A stretch of 64,000 nt of DNA, from positions 102,654 to 166,653 of the forward strand of contig DAOQAG010000001.1 in NCBI GenBank assembly GCA_035353815.1. Reading direction: 5' to 3'. Origin of the DNA: JAKPUX01 sp035353815. GTDB taxonomy: Bacteria; Zhuqueibacterota; Zhuqueibacteria; Residuimicrobiales; Residuimicrobiaceae. The position numbers were made by a program, and so were the translations under genes. Positions 18,092-27,272 of the stretch are shown piece by piece. Positions within the stretch are counted from its first letter, which is position 1, and every line of letters starts with the position of its first letter. The notes beneath the pieces were generated by a model. The model was given only the letters and a program-made list of their open reading frames with translations, was not told the origin of the DNA and made no database searches.

Positions 18092-18845
18092 TCTTGATGA
18101 TTTCCTCTGCCAGGCTCATATAATTTTCCGATCCCGAGCACACGGCGTCATAGAGAATGATCGGCTTGCCGAAACTGGGCGCTTCGCTGAGGCGCACATT
18201 GCGCGTGACGATGGTATCGAACACCCGCCCCTCGAAGTAGCGGCGCACATCTTCGGCAACCTGCCGTGAGAGATTGAGGCGCGCATCATACATCGTCAGC
18301 AGCACGCCCTCAATCGCGAGATGTTCGTTCAGGTGCTTCTGCACGAGCCGAATCGTATTCAGCAGCTGCCCCAGCCCCTCCAGCGCGTAATACTCGCACT
18401 GGATCGGGATCAGCACCGAATCGGAGGCGGTCAGGGAGTTGATCGTCAGCAACCCCAGCGAAGGGGGACAGTCGATAAGGATATATTTGAATTGATCGCG
18501 CACCGGTTCAAGCGCCCGCGCCAGCCGTTGCTCCCGCGAAATCGCCGAAACCAGCTCAACCTCGGCGCCAACCAGACTGATCGAGGAGGGGAGCAGCTTG
18601 AGATAATCGAGTTGGGTGTCCAGCAGGAGGGATTGCGCTGCGTGCTCGTTGATGAGCGCATCGTAGATCGTCGCCTGCAGCGCGCGCTGATCATAACCAT
18701 AACCACTGGTGCTGTTGGCCTGAGGATCCATGTCCACCAGCAACGTCGGGTATTCGGCTACGGCCAAAGCCGCGGCCAGATTGACCGCCGTTGTGGTCTT
18801 GCCCACGCCCCCTTTTTGGTTTGCTATGGTTATAATTTTGCCCAT
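18081..18845 (-). CDS. parA: Chromosome partitioning ATPase ParA (Soj)
   Basis: A 254-residue deviant-Walker ATPase: ITIANQKGGVGKTTTAVNLA at the N-terminus, the switch region LLVDMDPQANSTSGYG and ILIDCPPSLGLLT. It drives ParB-parS segregation by nucleoid binding. The ATG at 18845 has GGAGG eleven bases upstream. It is the first gene of a long minus-strand run through parB, M23, bactofilin and the ATP synthase. Confidence 0.96.
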   Translation of the reverse strand: MGKIITIANQKGGVGKTTTAVNLAAALAVAEYPTLLVDMDPQANSTSGYGYDQRALQATIYDALINEHAAQSLLLDTQLDYLKLLPSSISLVGAEVELVSAISREQRLARALEPVRDQFKYILIDCPPSLGLLTINSLTASDSVLIPIQCEYYALEGLGQLLNTIRLVQKHLNEHLAIEGVLLTMYDARLNLSRQVAEDVRRYFEGRVFDTIVTRNVRLSEAPSFGKPIILYDAVCSGSENYMSLAEEIIKNGE

Positions 18846-18881
18846 GTAGGGGGCTTCCTCCATTTTCTAATATATTGCATT

Positions 18882-18910
18882 AATATAATCCCGGCGAAGT
18901 TCAAAATCAA
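18882..18910 (-). promoter_or_regulatory. Sigma-70-like promoter upstream of parA
   Basis: On minus: TTGATT (18910-18905), 17-base spacer, TATATT (18887-18882), 36 bases before the parA ATG. Confidence 0.65.
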
Positions 18911-18956
18911 TGAAAAGTTTCTCCTCCCGGCGGCACAGCCCGGACGGACTTTGTCC

Positions 18957-18985
18957 TTGACATTAACGGCAGAAACATGTAATTT
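18957..18985 (+). promoter_or_regulatory. Sigma-70-like promoter for proline dehydrogenase
   Basis: TTGACA (18957-18962), 17-base spacer, TAATTT (18980-18985); perfect -35. It is divergent from the parA promoter, 46 bases away, so the two could share regulation. Confidence 0.68.
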
Positions 18986-19067
18986 TTCCCGCCGGAACAC
19001 CCCCTCCGACCCCGTTCTCATCATCCATACACGCTGCTTAACGACTCCCAATCCAAGAGGATCTGCC

Positions 19068-19970
19068 ATGATTAACCTCTTCAACAAACTGGTCATATTC
19101 TTCCTGCCGATCATCCCCAAATTTATCGTCCGGATGGTGGCCAAACCCTACGTCGCTGGCCCGACCCTGGACGACGGCATCCGCGTGGTGAAGGAACTCA
19201 ACAACAAAGGCATCTGCGCCACCATGGACGTCCTCGGCGAAAGCGCCAACCGCCTCGAAGAGTGCCAGGAGGCCATCGACGACTATTTCAAGGTGCTCGA
19301 AAACATCGCCGCCGCGGGACTCGACGCCAACATCTCGGTCAAACTGACCCAGCTCGGTCTGCTCCTCGACAAGGAACAGTGCTACCAGAATATCCGCCAG
19401 ATCGTGGCCAAGGCCGATGCCCTCGGCATCTTCGTCCGCATCGACATGGAAGACTCCCCGGTGACCAGCGACACCATCGAGATCTTTATGCGCATCAACG
19501 ACGAATTCAAACGCACCGGCATCGTCATCCAGGCCTACCTCCGCCGCAGCCTCGCCGATGTCGTCCGCCTCTCCGCACGCAAAACCAACTATCGCATCTG
19601 TAAGGGGATCTATATCGAGCCGCGCAAGGTCGCGTTCAAGGATAAGCAAACCATCAACGACAACTATGGCCTCCTGCTCGATACCGCCTTCTCCATGGGC
19701 AGCTATGTCGGCATCGCCACCCACGACGAACGCCTCTACTGGAAAGGGCTGGAATTGATTCATAAACACCAGCTCACCCCGGACCAGTACGAATTCCAGA
19801 TGCTCCTCGGCGTCGACGAAGAGCTGCGCGATATCATCCGGGCCTCCGGCCACAAACTGCGCATTTATGTGCCGTTCGGCAAACGCTGGTATGCCTACTG
19901 CGTACGGCGCCTGAAAGAAAATCCGATGATGGCCTGGTATATCGTCAAGGCCATGTTCGGCTTGAGGTAA
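19068..19970 (+). CDS. Proline dehydrogenase (monofunctional)
   Basis: A 300-residue FAD enzyme that oxidises proline to pyrroline-5-carboxylate at the membrane. PRODH barrel signatures are visible: ISVKLTQLGL, FVRIDMEDSPVTSDT, QAYLRRSLADV, RICKGIYIEP, GIATHDE and the C-terminal substrate-binding YCVRRLKENP. The ATG at 19068 has AGAGG seven bases upstream; the reading frame is open further upstream but crosses the promoter and is not coding. No P5C dehydrogenase gene is nearby. Next is ligA, two bases on, so they are cotranscribed although unrelated in function. Confidence 0.9.
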   Translation: MINLFNKLVIFFLPIIPKFIVRMVAKPYVAGPTLDDGIRVVKELNNKGICATMDVLGESANRLEECQEAIDDYFKVLENIAAAGLDANISVKLTQLGLLLDKEQCYQNIRQIVAKADALGIFVRIDMEDSPVTSDTIEIFMRINDEFKRTGIVIQAYLRRSLADVVRLSARKTNYRICKGIYIEPRKVAFKDKQTINDNYGLLLDTAFSMGSYVGIATHDERLYWKGLELIHKHQLTPDQYEFQMLLGVDEELRDIIRASGHKLRIYVPFGKRWYAYCVRRLKENPMMAWYIVKAMFGLR

Positions 19971-19972
19971 CC

Positions 19973-21970
19973 ATGACCCCTTCTGCCGAGGAGCGGATCC
20001 GGGAACTGCGCGATCTGATCCATTATCACAACCATCGCTACTACGTACTCGATGACCCCGAGATCTCGGATGCGGAATACGACCGCCTCATGCGCGAGCT
20101 CATCGGCCTCGAGCAGCAGCACCCCGATCTGGTGACCGAGGATTCGCCCACCCAGCGGGTCGGCGGTGCCCCGCTCGAGGCCTTTGCCCCCGCCCCGCAC
20201 GCTCTGCCCATGCTCAGCCTCGATAATGCCCTGGCTGTGGAGGAATTTCTCGCCTTCGACCAGCGCACCCGCCGCACCCTCGGCCAGGAAACACCCCTCG
20301 ACTATGTCTGCGAACCCAAGCTCGACGGCCTCGCCGTCGAGCTTGTCTATATCGACGGCCGCTTCACCCTCGGCTCCACCCGCGGGGACGGCTATACCGG
20401 GGAGGAGATCACCCGCAATCTTAAAACCATCAAGAGTATCCCGCTCAAACTCCTGCATCCGCCAACGGGACGGCTTGAGGTGCGCGGCGAGGTGATTCTC
20501 GGCAAGGAAGAATTCGCCCGGCTCAACCGCGACCGGCAGGAGCGCGGCGAGCCGCTCTTCGCCAATCCGCGCAATGCCGCAGCGGGCTCGTTGCGTCAGC
20601 TCGACCCCCAGATCACCGCCGCGCGCCCCCTGGCCATTTTCTGTTACGCGATCGGCCAGGCGGATGCCTTTCCCTTCACCACCCACGCCGAAATGCTCGC
20701 GAAGTTCAAAGCCATGGGACTGCGCGTCAACCCCCTGATCGAGCGAGTCAGCGGCGCCGAGGCGGCCATCGCCTACCACCAGGCCATGGGGGAGCGCCGC
20801 AGCCGCCTGCCCTACGAAATCGACGGCATCGTCGTCAAGGTCAATCCCGTGACCCAGCAGGAGCTGCTGGGGTCCAAGAGCAAGAGCCCGCGCTGGGCCA
20901 TCGCCTTCAAATTTCCCGCCCGCCAGGAGGTGACCCGGATCCTCGATATCCAGGTTCAGGTCGGCCGCACCGGCGTGCTCACACCGGTGGCCATCATGCA
21001 GCCGGTCCAGGTCGGCGGCGTCATCGTCAGCCGCGCCACGCTGCACAACCAGGACGAGATCGACCGCAAGGAGATCCGCATCGGCGACTGGGTGGTCGTC
21101 CAACGCGCCGGCGATGTCATTCCCGAGATCGTCAAGGTCATCACGACCCGCCGTACCGGCACGGAACAGCCCTTCCTCCTCCCGGAACGCTGCCCGGCTT
21201 GCGGCAGCCAGACCGTGCGGCCGGAGGATGAGGCGGCGCGGCGCTGCATCAATGTCGCCTGTCCGGCGCAGATCAAGGAACGCATCTTTCACTTCGCCTC
21301 CAAACGGGCGATGGATATCGACGGCCTCGGCGAAAAACTGGTCGAACAGCTCGTGGAATCCGGCCTGGTCAAGGACGTGGCCGATCTCTATAGCCTGACC
21401 CCGCCACAGCTGGCCGGACTCGATCGCATGGCCGATAAGTCGGCGGCCAATATCATCGACGCCATTGCCGCCAGCCGTACCCGCCCCCTGGACCGCCTGC
21501 TCTTCGCCCTGGGCATCCGCCAGGTCGGCGAACACGTCGCCCGCGTGCTGGTGGAGGCGCTTGCAAGCATGGAGGCCCTCATCCATGCCGCACCGGAGAC
21601 GCTGATGCAAATCCACGAGATCGGCCCACAGGTGGCCGAAAACGTGCACGGATTCTTCGCCACCCCCGAAAACCTGCAGGTCATCGAACGGCTGCGCCAG
21701 GCCGGCGTCGCCATGCCCCCGGCCGTCGCCCGCCAGGGCACGCGGCTGGCCGGTCAGACCATCGTCCTCACCGGGACGCTGGCCTCCTTCACCCGCGAGG
21801 AGGCGGAAAAACTGGTGCTCGAACAGGGCGGACACCCGGCATCCTCGGTCAGTAAAAAAACCACCTTCGTCGTCGCCGGAGAAGCCGCCGGAAGCAAACT
21901 CGACAAGGCCCGCGAGTTGGGCATTCCCGTCCTCAGCGAGACAGAATTCAAGGAAAAGATCGGACTATGA
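19973..21970 (+). CDS. ligA: NAD-dependent DNA ligase
   Basis: A 665-residue replicative ligase of full length. It has the Ia domain (RELRDLIHYHNHRYYVLDDP), the adenylation Lys116 in CEPKLDGLAVE, an OB fold (GRTGVLTPVAIMQPVQVGG), the four-Cys zinc site (CPACG ... CINVACPAQ), helix-hairpin-helix repeats and a C-terminal BRCT domain (LAGQTIVLTGTLASFTREEA). GAGG lies five bases before the ATG. It overlaps the M48 gene by four bases. Confidence 0.97.
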   Translation: MTPSAEERIRELRDLIHYHNHRYYVLDDPEISDAEYDRLMRELIGLEQQHPDLVTEDSPTQRVGGAPLEAFAPAPHALPMLSLDNALAVEEFLAFDQRTRRTLGQETPLDYVCEPKLDGLAVELVYIDGRFTLGSTRGDGYTGEEITRNLKTIKSIPLKLLHPPTGRLEVRGEVILGKEEFARLNRDRQERGEPLFANPRNAAAGSLRQLDPQITAARPLAIFCYAIGQADAFPFTTHAEMLAKFKAMGLRVNPLIERVSGAEAAIAYHQAMGERRSRLPYEIDGIVVKVNPVTQQELLGSKSKSPRWAIAFKFPARQEVTRILDIQVQVGRTGVLTPVAIMQPVQVGGVIVSRATLHNQDEIDRKEIRIGDWVVVQRAGDVIPEIVKVITTRRTGTEQPFLLPERCPACGSQTVRPEDEAARRCINVACPAQIKERIFHFASKRAMDIDGLGEKLVEQLVESGLVKDVADLYSLTPPQLAGLDRMADKSAANIIDAIAASRTRPLDRLLFALGIRQVGEHVARVLVEALASMEALIHAAPETLMQIHEIGPQVAENVHGFFATPENLQVIERLRQAGVAMPPAVARQGTRLAGQTIVLTGTLASFTREEAEKLVLEQGGHPASSVSKKTTFVVAGEAAGSKLDKARELGIPVLSETEFKEKIGL

Positions 21971-22782
21971 ACAGAAAACCCCGTTTCGGGATATGCGCCC
22001 TGCTGCTCGCCCTCACCCTCCTCACCACCCACTGCGCCTCCAGCCGCAAGCCCGGCCAGCTCGCCTTCGTCAGCATCGAGGAAGAAATGGCGCTGGGCCG
22101 GGAGATTTCCGTGCAATCCGGACAGGTGCTTCAGACGCTCCGCAACCAGGAGGTGGGGCGCTACCTGAACGGGCTGGCGGCCGAGATCGGACTGCAGTCG
22201 CACTGGAGCGGACTGACCTACACCGTGCATGTGATCAATGCGCCCGACCTGAATCATTTTTCGCTTCCGGGGGGACAGATTTTTCTCTACCGCGGACTGA
22301 TCGAAACTCTGGGGAACAGCGATCAGGTCGCGGCGGTGATCGCCCACGAGATCGCCCATGTCGCCGCGCGTGATGGCGTCGAACGCCTGGCCGCCAAGTA
22401 TGGCTGGGCGGTAGCCGCGCAGAGCGTGATCGGGCAAAATCCCGAGATCGCACGGCAGCTGCTCATGACGCTGTACACAAAGGATACGATACTGGATTAT
22501 CCCAAGCCAGTGGAGCGCGAAGCTGACCGAAAATGCGCCACTTATCTGGAAAAGGCCAATTTTGACCCAAACGGACTTTTAGAGATGCTGCGCGTGCTGC
22601 GCCAGGCCGAATCCGGCCATGCCGCCCTCGTGCGCTTGCTGCGCAAGACCCACGCCTCAGCTTCTAGCCGATATCGTCATGTTTCCAATGAGGTTAAACT
22701 ATTGGCCTCCCCCGCTGTCAACGCCCATCCCCAGGCCGATTTTCTGCAGATCAAGGCCATCCTCGCCAAAATCCCCTACTGA
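21967..22782 (+). CDS. M48 family zinc metalloprotease lipoprotein
   Basis: A 271-residue peptidase with signal peptide and lipobox (LLTTHC), then the zinc motif AVIAHEIAHVAARDG (HExxH near residues 123-127) and the third ligand in VEREADRKCATYL. The layout matches periplasmic LoiP/BepA-like M48 proteins that handle misassembled outer-membrane proteins; no TPR domain follows. Its ATGA overlap with ligA suggests translation coupling. A bidirectional terminator follows about 340 bases downstream. Confidence 0.88.
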   Translation: MNRKPRFGICALLLALTLLTTHCASSRKPGQLAFVSIEEEMALGREISVQSGQVLQTLRNQEVGRYLNGLAAEIGLQSHWSGLTYTVHVINAPDLNHFSLPGGQIFLYRGLIETLGNSDQVAAVIAHEIAHVAARDGVERLAAKYGWAVAAQSVIGQNPEIARQLLMTLYTKDTILDYPKPVEREADRKCATYLEKANFDPNGLLEMLRVLRQAESGHAALVRLLRKTHASASSRYRHVSNEVKLLASPAVNAHPQADFLQIKAILAKIPY

Positions 22783-23124
22783 TCTTCACCGCTTTTTTCC
22801 CGCCGCTCTGCACTTTTTGGCATGCTTGTTGTTATAGGCATGGCATACGTGCAAGCATCTTGAGACAGGCAGCGCCGCAGGCAATACCAGGCCGTACATG
22901 TAGTGGTTGCATCGCGTCTGAGCGTCCTTTGGAGTGGGACTTGCCATAGCATCTTTTACGGCCTGGCGCCTGTCGCTTATCGCCGGCACCTTGAGCAGCA
23001 GAACAGGTCTGAGTGAGCCTGTCGTTGACATAGCATTTAGCCATCCCCCGCGGGGGTATGGCCGGGGCAAGGCAGCCTGTCCAGCTCTTCTTGCCCCGCA
23101 GAACCTCCCTCCTCCTCCTCAGAT
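22783..23124. other. Intergenic stretch without an assignable gene
   Basis: About 340 bases between the M48 stop and the shared terminator. It looks less GC-rich than its surroundings. A minus frame at 22786-23031 could encode about 80 residues with several Cys and His (RCNHYMYG, RCLHVCHAYNNKHAKKC), but no clear ribosome site or family is seen and overlapping frames are open too. An imperfect inverted repeat (ATGCTTG near 22822, CAAGCAT near 22851) is present. I cannot assign a function. Confidence 0.3.
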
Positions 23125-23176
23125 GCCAAAACTAAAAAGCCTCCGCTGAGCACACGGAGGCTTTTTAGTTTTTGGC
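23125..23176. terminator. Bidirectional terminator between M48 and the NtrC-type regulator
   Basis: Near-perfect stem of about 20 bp: GCCAAAACTAAAAAGCCTCC (from 23125) against GGAGGCTTTTTAGTTTTTGG (from 23157), with A- and T-runs on both sides, so it can stop transcripts from either direction. Confidence 0.88.
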
Positions 23177-23338
23177 GCATCCCCGGCGCCGCATCTCGAG
23201 CCGGCCCGCCCGGTTCGCACCTTTCCCACGCATCCTGCGCATCACCCTCGCATCGCGAGTCCTCCCGCTTCTGCCCACACCCCTCCTGCGCATCGCAAGT
23301 TCTCCCGCCACCGCCTGCACCCGGTCCGGAGACCCGGC
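23177..23338. other. Spacer between terminator and regulator stop
   Basis: A C-rich 160-base stretch with repeats of CTCCCGC and GCGCATC-like words (near 23231-23310). I see no gene, promoter or RNA in it. Confidence 0.3.
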
Positions 23339-24688
23339 TTAGGGCCGACGAATCCCGAGCTTTTGCACCTTCTTGTAGAGATTGGTACGGTCGATGCCCA
23401 GCGTCGCCGCGCTGGCCTCCATCTTCCAGTGATGCGCCTGCAAAATCTGCGCGATGTACTCCTTCTCGAAGCGTTCCCGCGCCTCCTTCAAGGTCGGCAT
23501 GCCGGCATCTCCGGCGGGGAGACCCACCGTCTGCTTCAGTTCCTCCTCCGAGAGCGCATCCCCTGTCGTCAGGACTACCGCCCGCTCGATGCAGGAACGC
23601 AGCTGGCGCACATTGCCCGGCCAGTGATAGCTCATCAGGATACTCAGCGCTGCCGGGGAGAGTTCGCCCAGCCGTCGGTTGTGACGTTCGCAAAACTGGC
23701 GGAGAAACTCCGCGCTCAGTTCCGGGATGTCTTCCTTGCGTTCCCGCAGCGGCGGCAGCTGGATATCGACCACGCAGACGCGATAAAAGAGGTCCTCGCG
23801 AAAGAGCCCTTTGCTGATTTGTTCGGTCAAATTCCGGTTGGTTGCGCTGATGATGCGCACATCGATGGGCCGCGGCCGGTTGCCCCCGACCGCCTCCACT
23901 TCATGCGACTGCAGCACCCGTAGCAGTTTGGCCTGGGCCGACAGGCTCAGATCGCCGATTTCGTCCAGAAACAGGGTGCCCCCGTCGGCCTGCAAAAATT
24001 TGCCGTCATAATTCTCCACCGCGCCGGTGAAGGCCCCCTTGCGATGGCCGAAGAGCTCGCTTTCGATCAGGGTATCGGGGATCGCCGCGCAGTTGACCCG
24101 CATAAACGGACCCGCGCTGCGCTTGCTGCGCAGGTGGATCGCCATGGCCACCAGTTCCTTGCCCGTCCCGGTCTCGCCGGTGATCAGCACGGTACTCTCC
24201 GTCGGCGCCACCCGGTCGATCCGCGCATAAACCGCCTGCATGATCCGGCTCGTGCCAACCATCCGGTAGCGGTTCATGATCTCGGCGGCCATCCAGTTGT
24301 TCTTCTGCTCAAGGTGCCGCCATTCCAGGGCCCGCTCCACGGTCAGCAACAGGCGGTCAAGATTGACCGGCTTTTCGAGAAAGTCAAAGGCGCCGAGGCG
24401 GGTCGCCTGGACCGCACGGTCAATGGTGGCATTCCCGGTAATAATCACCAGGGGTAAACCCGGCGCCAGAGCAGCGGCCCGCTCCAGCACCTGCATGCCG
24501 TCCAGCCCCGGCATGGCAAGATCGAGCAAACCGATGGCCAGGTCGCCCTGGGCGAGTAATTTGACCGCTTCATTGCCATCCCGGGCGATATCGGTTTCGT
24601 AGCCTTCTCCTTGCAACGCAGATGCGAGTTGGACGGCGAAAGCGGGATCATCTTCAGCAATCAGAATCCGTCCCTTGGTATGCTTCAT
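23339..24688 (-). CDS. Sigma-54-dependent response regulator, NtrC family
   Basis: A 449-residue three-domain regulator: receiver (RILIAEDDPAFAVQLASAL, phospho-acceptor Asp in LLDLAMPGLDG), AAA+ domain with Walker A GETGTGKE, the sigma-54 loop GAFTGA and Walker B GGTLFLDEIGDL, and a Fis-type HTH at the end (ASAATLGIDRTNLYKKVQKL). It should activate RNA polymerase with sigma-54 after phosphorylation by the kinase encoded 18 bases upstream. The ATG at 24688 follows GGGGAG. I found no clear -24/-12 promoter in this window, so its targets are probably elsewhere. Confidence 0.94.
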   Translation of the reverse strand: MKHTKGRILIAEDDPAFAVQLASALQGEGYETDIARDGNEAVKLLAQGDLAIGLLDLAMPGLDGMQVLERAAALAPGLPLVIITGNATIDRAVQATRLGAFDFLEKPVNLDRLLLTVERALEWRHLEQKNNWMAAEIMNRYRMVGTSRIMQAVYARIDRVAPTESTVLITGETGTGKELVAMAIHLRSKRSAGPFMRVNCAAIPDTLIESELFGHRKGAFTGAVENYDGKFLQADGGTLFLDEIGDLSLSAQAKLLRVLQSHEVEAVGGNRPRPIDVRIISATNRNLTEQISKGLFREDLFYRVCVVDIQLPPLRERKEDIPELSAEFLRQFCERHNRRLGELSPAALSILMSYHWPGNVRQLRSCIERAVVLTTGDALSEEELKQTVGLPAGDAGMPTLKEARERFEKEYIAQILQAHHWKMEASAATLGIDRTNLYKKVQKLGIRRP

Positions 24689-24706
24689 CACCCTTTCTCT
24701 CCCCGG

Positions 24707-27256
24707 CTAATGCAGGGGCAACCGGACGAAAACGGTTGTCCCGCTGCCTTCACGGCTGTCGATTTCGATACTGCCGTTATGGGATTCGATAATGCTCCTG
24801 GCCAGAGACAATCCCAGTCCTGTTCCGGAGGAGGAGGTTGAGAATCCCGTCTGGAAAATTTGTGGCAAGTCTCCTGCGGCAATACCACGGCCGTTGTCGG
24901 ATATTTCCAGCAGGGCCGTGTCACCCTCCCCATGCGTGGAGAGCGGATTCTTTTCGCGCAAGGTGGAAATATTGACGACGCCCTCGCCTTGCATAGCGGT
25001 GATGGCGTTGTCCAACAGATTGTAACAGGCTTCCTTGAATTGGCTGATGTCGATATGGACCGGCAAGTCGAGCGATTCGAAATGGGTCCTGAGTTGCACC
25101 TCATCGGGTATGCGCGGCAGGTATTCCTGCAACGTCTCCTGCACGACCCGGGAAAAATCATCGGGGACGAAGACCGGGGGTTCGAGGCGCGCAAATTTCA
25201 TAAAAGCGTTGATCGTATCACGCACGCGCTCGATCTCATGGAGGGCGGTCCGCGTCATCTCATCATAGGCCTGGGCCCGTTCCGGAGAATCTTTCCTGTA
25301 GGCGCGTTGCAGGCGCTGGATGGCCAGCAGGACGGTGGCCAGAGGGGTCTTGGTTTTATGGGCCATCCGCTGCGCCATGGCCGCCCAGATCTTTAGGCGC
25401 TCCTTCTCCGTACTCTCGGAGAGATCGATCAGCAGAAGCATGACAAACGCGGGCACCCGCTGAATGCGGAAAAATTCCGCCGCAGCCTTCTGAATCCGGC
25501 CTTCGCTGGTCAGCTCCAGTTCATGCTGCTCGTAGACCTCCTGGCGCTGATTGAACAGTTGCAGTAGCGAAAGGATCTCTTCGAGATGGGCGGCCCGCAA
25601 CACCTCCACTGCCGGATGTTTCAGCACGCTTCTCCGGTCCTGGCCGATCATCTTTAAAAATCGGGGATTGCAATGGCTGATACGCTCCCGGCCGTTGATC
25701 AATGCGAAACCGACGCGGTTGGAAGAAACCTGGCCTGGAAAATGTAACAAGTAGTGCAGCCTGAGGCCCCCCGCCAGGAGAATAAGGAGGAAGAGAAGAA
25801 TCAGTCCAGGCAGGATCAGCGCCAGGGTGGGCCCCAGCACGATACGTCTGCCGAGCAATAAAAAACCGGGAGGATTCTGCGCAAGGATTTTGCCCGCCGG
25901 AATGCTCAGCTGGCAAAGACGGGTGCCATCCAGCAGGCTGAAGCTCCGCTGCGCGGCTTGTTGGCGGTCGTGTGCCGCCATTTTGAAATGGCCAGGATTC
26001 TTCAAGGACATCCAGGCAATCGGATGCAGAGCCGCATCGGTCAGCCAGAGTGCGGGAGGAGTATAGGTTACAAAAAATAACTCCTCCACACCATCAAGAT
26101 CCAGATCATCGGCCAGGACCGGCCTCGTCCGGCCACTGTTCCGGGCTTCGGTCTCGATCGTGAGCCGCGTGCCTACCGGGTCATACCGGATGACGGCCAC
26201 ATGATCGGTGAGATCGCCGGCGATGATCTCCGGCAGCCCGTCCCCAGCCAGATCACCTACCTCGAAGGCGTAGAATGGATCGATATCCGCTGCGTTTTCC
26301 AGCGCCGCCTTGACCGAGAGCGAACGCCCATCCAAGACTTGAAGCAGGACGCGCAGCGGGCTGCTTTGCACCAGGGAGAAGGGCGCGGCGATGATCTCCG
26401 GCCGGGTGTCTCCGTCCAGATCGACGACACGCACATTAACATAGGAGGATTCCCCGCCATAGGCCTTGGCCGCCAGAAGACGGCCATCCCCCGCCAGCAC
26501 CGCAACATAACTGCTGTCCCGGCGAAAGCGGCCGAAATCGGCGCCATCCGAGGCCCCCCCGAGCGTCACCACCAGCTCGATCGCACCATCGCCATTCACA
26601 TCAGCCGGCACAACCTGTTCGATCATGGGCGCAAAATGGTATTCCAGCACACGCTGCCGGGTTGCCAGATCATAGGCCAGCAGGGCGCGCGGCTGTCGAT
26701 CCGCCCCGGTATTGAACCTGGCGATCAGCTCCGGGCGCTCATCTCCATTGAGGTCGGCGGAGGCGAAAACAAGCAGATTCCCACTCCAGATTCCGTCGCC
26801 GGAAAAATCCTCTCCCCCCAGGGTCGCCAATGAATCGATCCGCTCCGCCCGGTGGTTGTAAAGATCGATCCAGCCGTGATCCCCGGCACGGCGATAGGTG
26901 GCAAAACGGCAGCGCCCCCTGCCGCCCAACGGAAAAAAATGATAATCCTTGGGATCGAGGAAAAGGGGATGGCCCGGGTAGGTGTACCGGGAACCGGCAA
27001 GTTCACGGATGGCCAAAAACAGGGGCTGGTTGGTGTCGGTACGCAGTTCGCACCTCTCCAGCTGGCCATCCGCATCAAAGTCATCGAGAATGAAATCGTA
27101 GACCTGGATGGCCGGATCAACCTCGGAGAGCCAGTCATCCAGGCGTGGTACATCCTGCGTCTGCCAGAAAACAGGCTCCGCTGCGCGGGCGCGCACCAGG
27201 GCGCAGCTCAGCAGCGCTGCAGCAGCCAGAAAGAAGCAACCTGCGGTTCGCTTCAT
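24707..27256 (-). CDS. Membrane histidine kinase with periplasmic FG-GAP/VCBS-like sensor
   Basis: An 849-residue hybrid-looking sensor. A signal peptide (MKRTAGCFFLAAAALLSCAL) is followed by about 400 extracytoplasmic residues with at least six Asp-rich calcium-type repeats (DFDADGQLE, DLNGDERPELI, DVNGDGAIELVV, DLDGDTRPEIIA, DLAGDGLPEIIAG, DLDLDGVEELFF), which suggests a beta-propeller. One membrane helix (about 468-495) and a PAS-like region (510-610) lead to an NtrY-like kinase: His near 629 in RMAHKTKTPLATV, N-box NLLDNAITAM, DNGRGI and GTGLGLSLA. It is between a secreted protein gene (16 bases) and its cognate regulator. Confidence 0.9.
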   Translation of the reverse strand: MKRTAGCFFLAAAALLSCALVRARAAEPVFWQTQDVPRLDDWLSEVDPAIQVYDFILDDFDADGQLERCELRTDTNQPLFLAIRELAGSRYTYPGHPLFLDPKDYHFFPLGGRGRCRFATYRRAGDHGWIDLYNHRAERIDSLATLGGEDFSGDGIWSGNLLVFASADLNGDERPELIARFNTGADRQPRALLAYDLATRQRVLEYHFAPMIEQVVPADVNGDGAIELVVTLGGASDGADFGRFRRDSSYVAVLAGDGRLLAAKAYGGESSYVNVRVVDLDGDTRPEIIAAPFSLVQSSPLRVLLQVLDGRSLSVKAALENAADIDPFYAFEVGDLAGDGLPEIIAGDLTDHVAVIRYDPVGTRLTIETEARNSGRTRPVLADDLDLDGVEELFFVTYTPPALWLTDAALHPIAWMSLKNPGHFKMAAHDRQQAAQRSFSLLDGTRLCQLSIPAGKILAQNPPGFLLLGRRIVLGPTLALILPGLILLFLLILLAGGLRLHYLLHFPGQVSSNRVGFALINGRERISHCNPRFLKMIGQDRRSVLKHPAVEVLRAAHLEEILSLLQLFNQRQEVYEQHELELTSEGRIQKAAAEFFRIQRVPAFVMLLLIDLSESTEKERLKIWAAMAQRMAHKTKTPLATVLLAIQRLQRAYRKDSPERAQAYDEMTRTALHEIERVRDTINAFMKFARLEPPVFVPDDFSRVVQETLQEYLPRIPDEVQLRTHFESLDLPVHIDISQFKEACYNLLDNAITAMQGEGVVNISTLREKNPLSTHGEGDTALLEISDNGRGIAAGDLPQIFQTGFSTSSSGTGLGLSLARSIIESHNGSIEIDSREGSGTTVFVRLPLH

Positions 27257-27272
27257 CCCCCTCCTCCTCAGC

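Noticed and set aside
17222..18910. parS site near parAB
   Set aside because: I looked for the TGTTTCACGTGAAACA palindrome here and elsewhere in the window and saw no good match.
18321..19067. In-frame extension upstream of proline dehydrogenase
   Set aside because: It runs antisense to parA and across both divergent promoters; the ATG at 19068 has a ribosome site and fits the family start.
19895..21835. 646-residue minus-strand frame opposite ligA
   Set aside because: Shadow of ligA; no ribosome site or domain.
23037..23693. Minus frame running through the terminator into the NtrC-type gene
   Set aside because: It would be translated across a strong bidirectional terminator in a different frame of the regulator gene.
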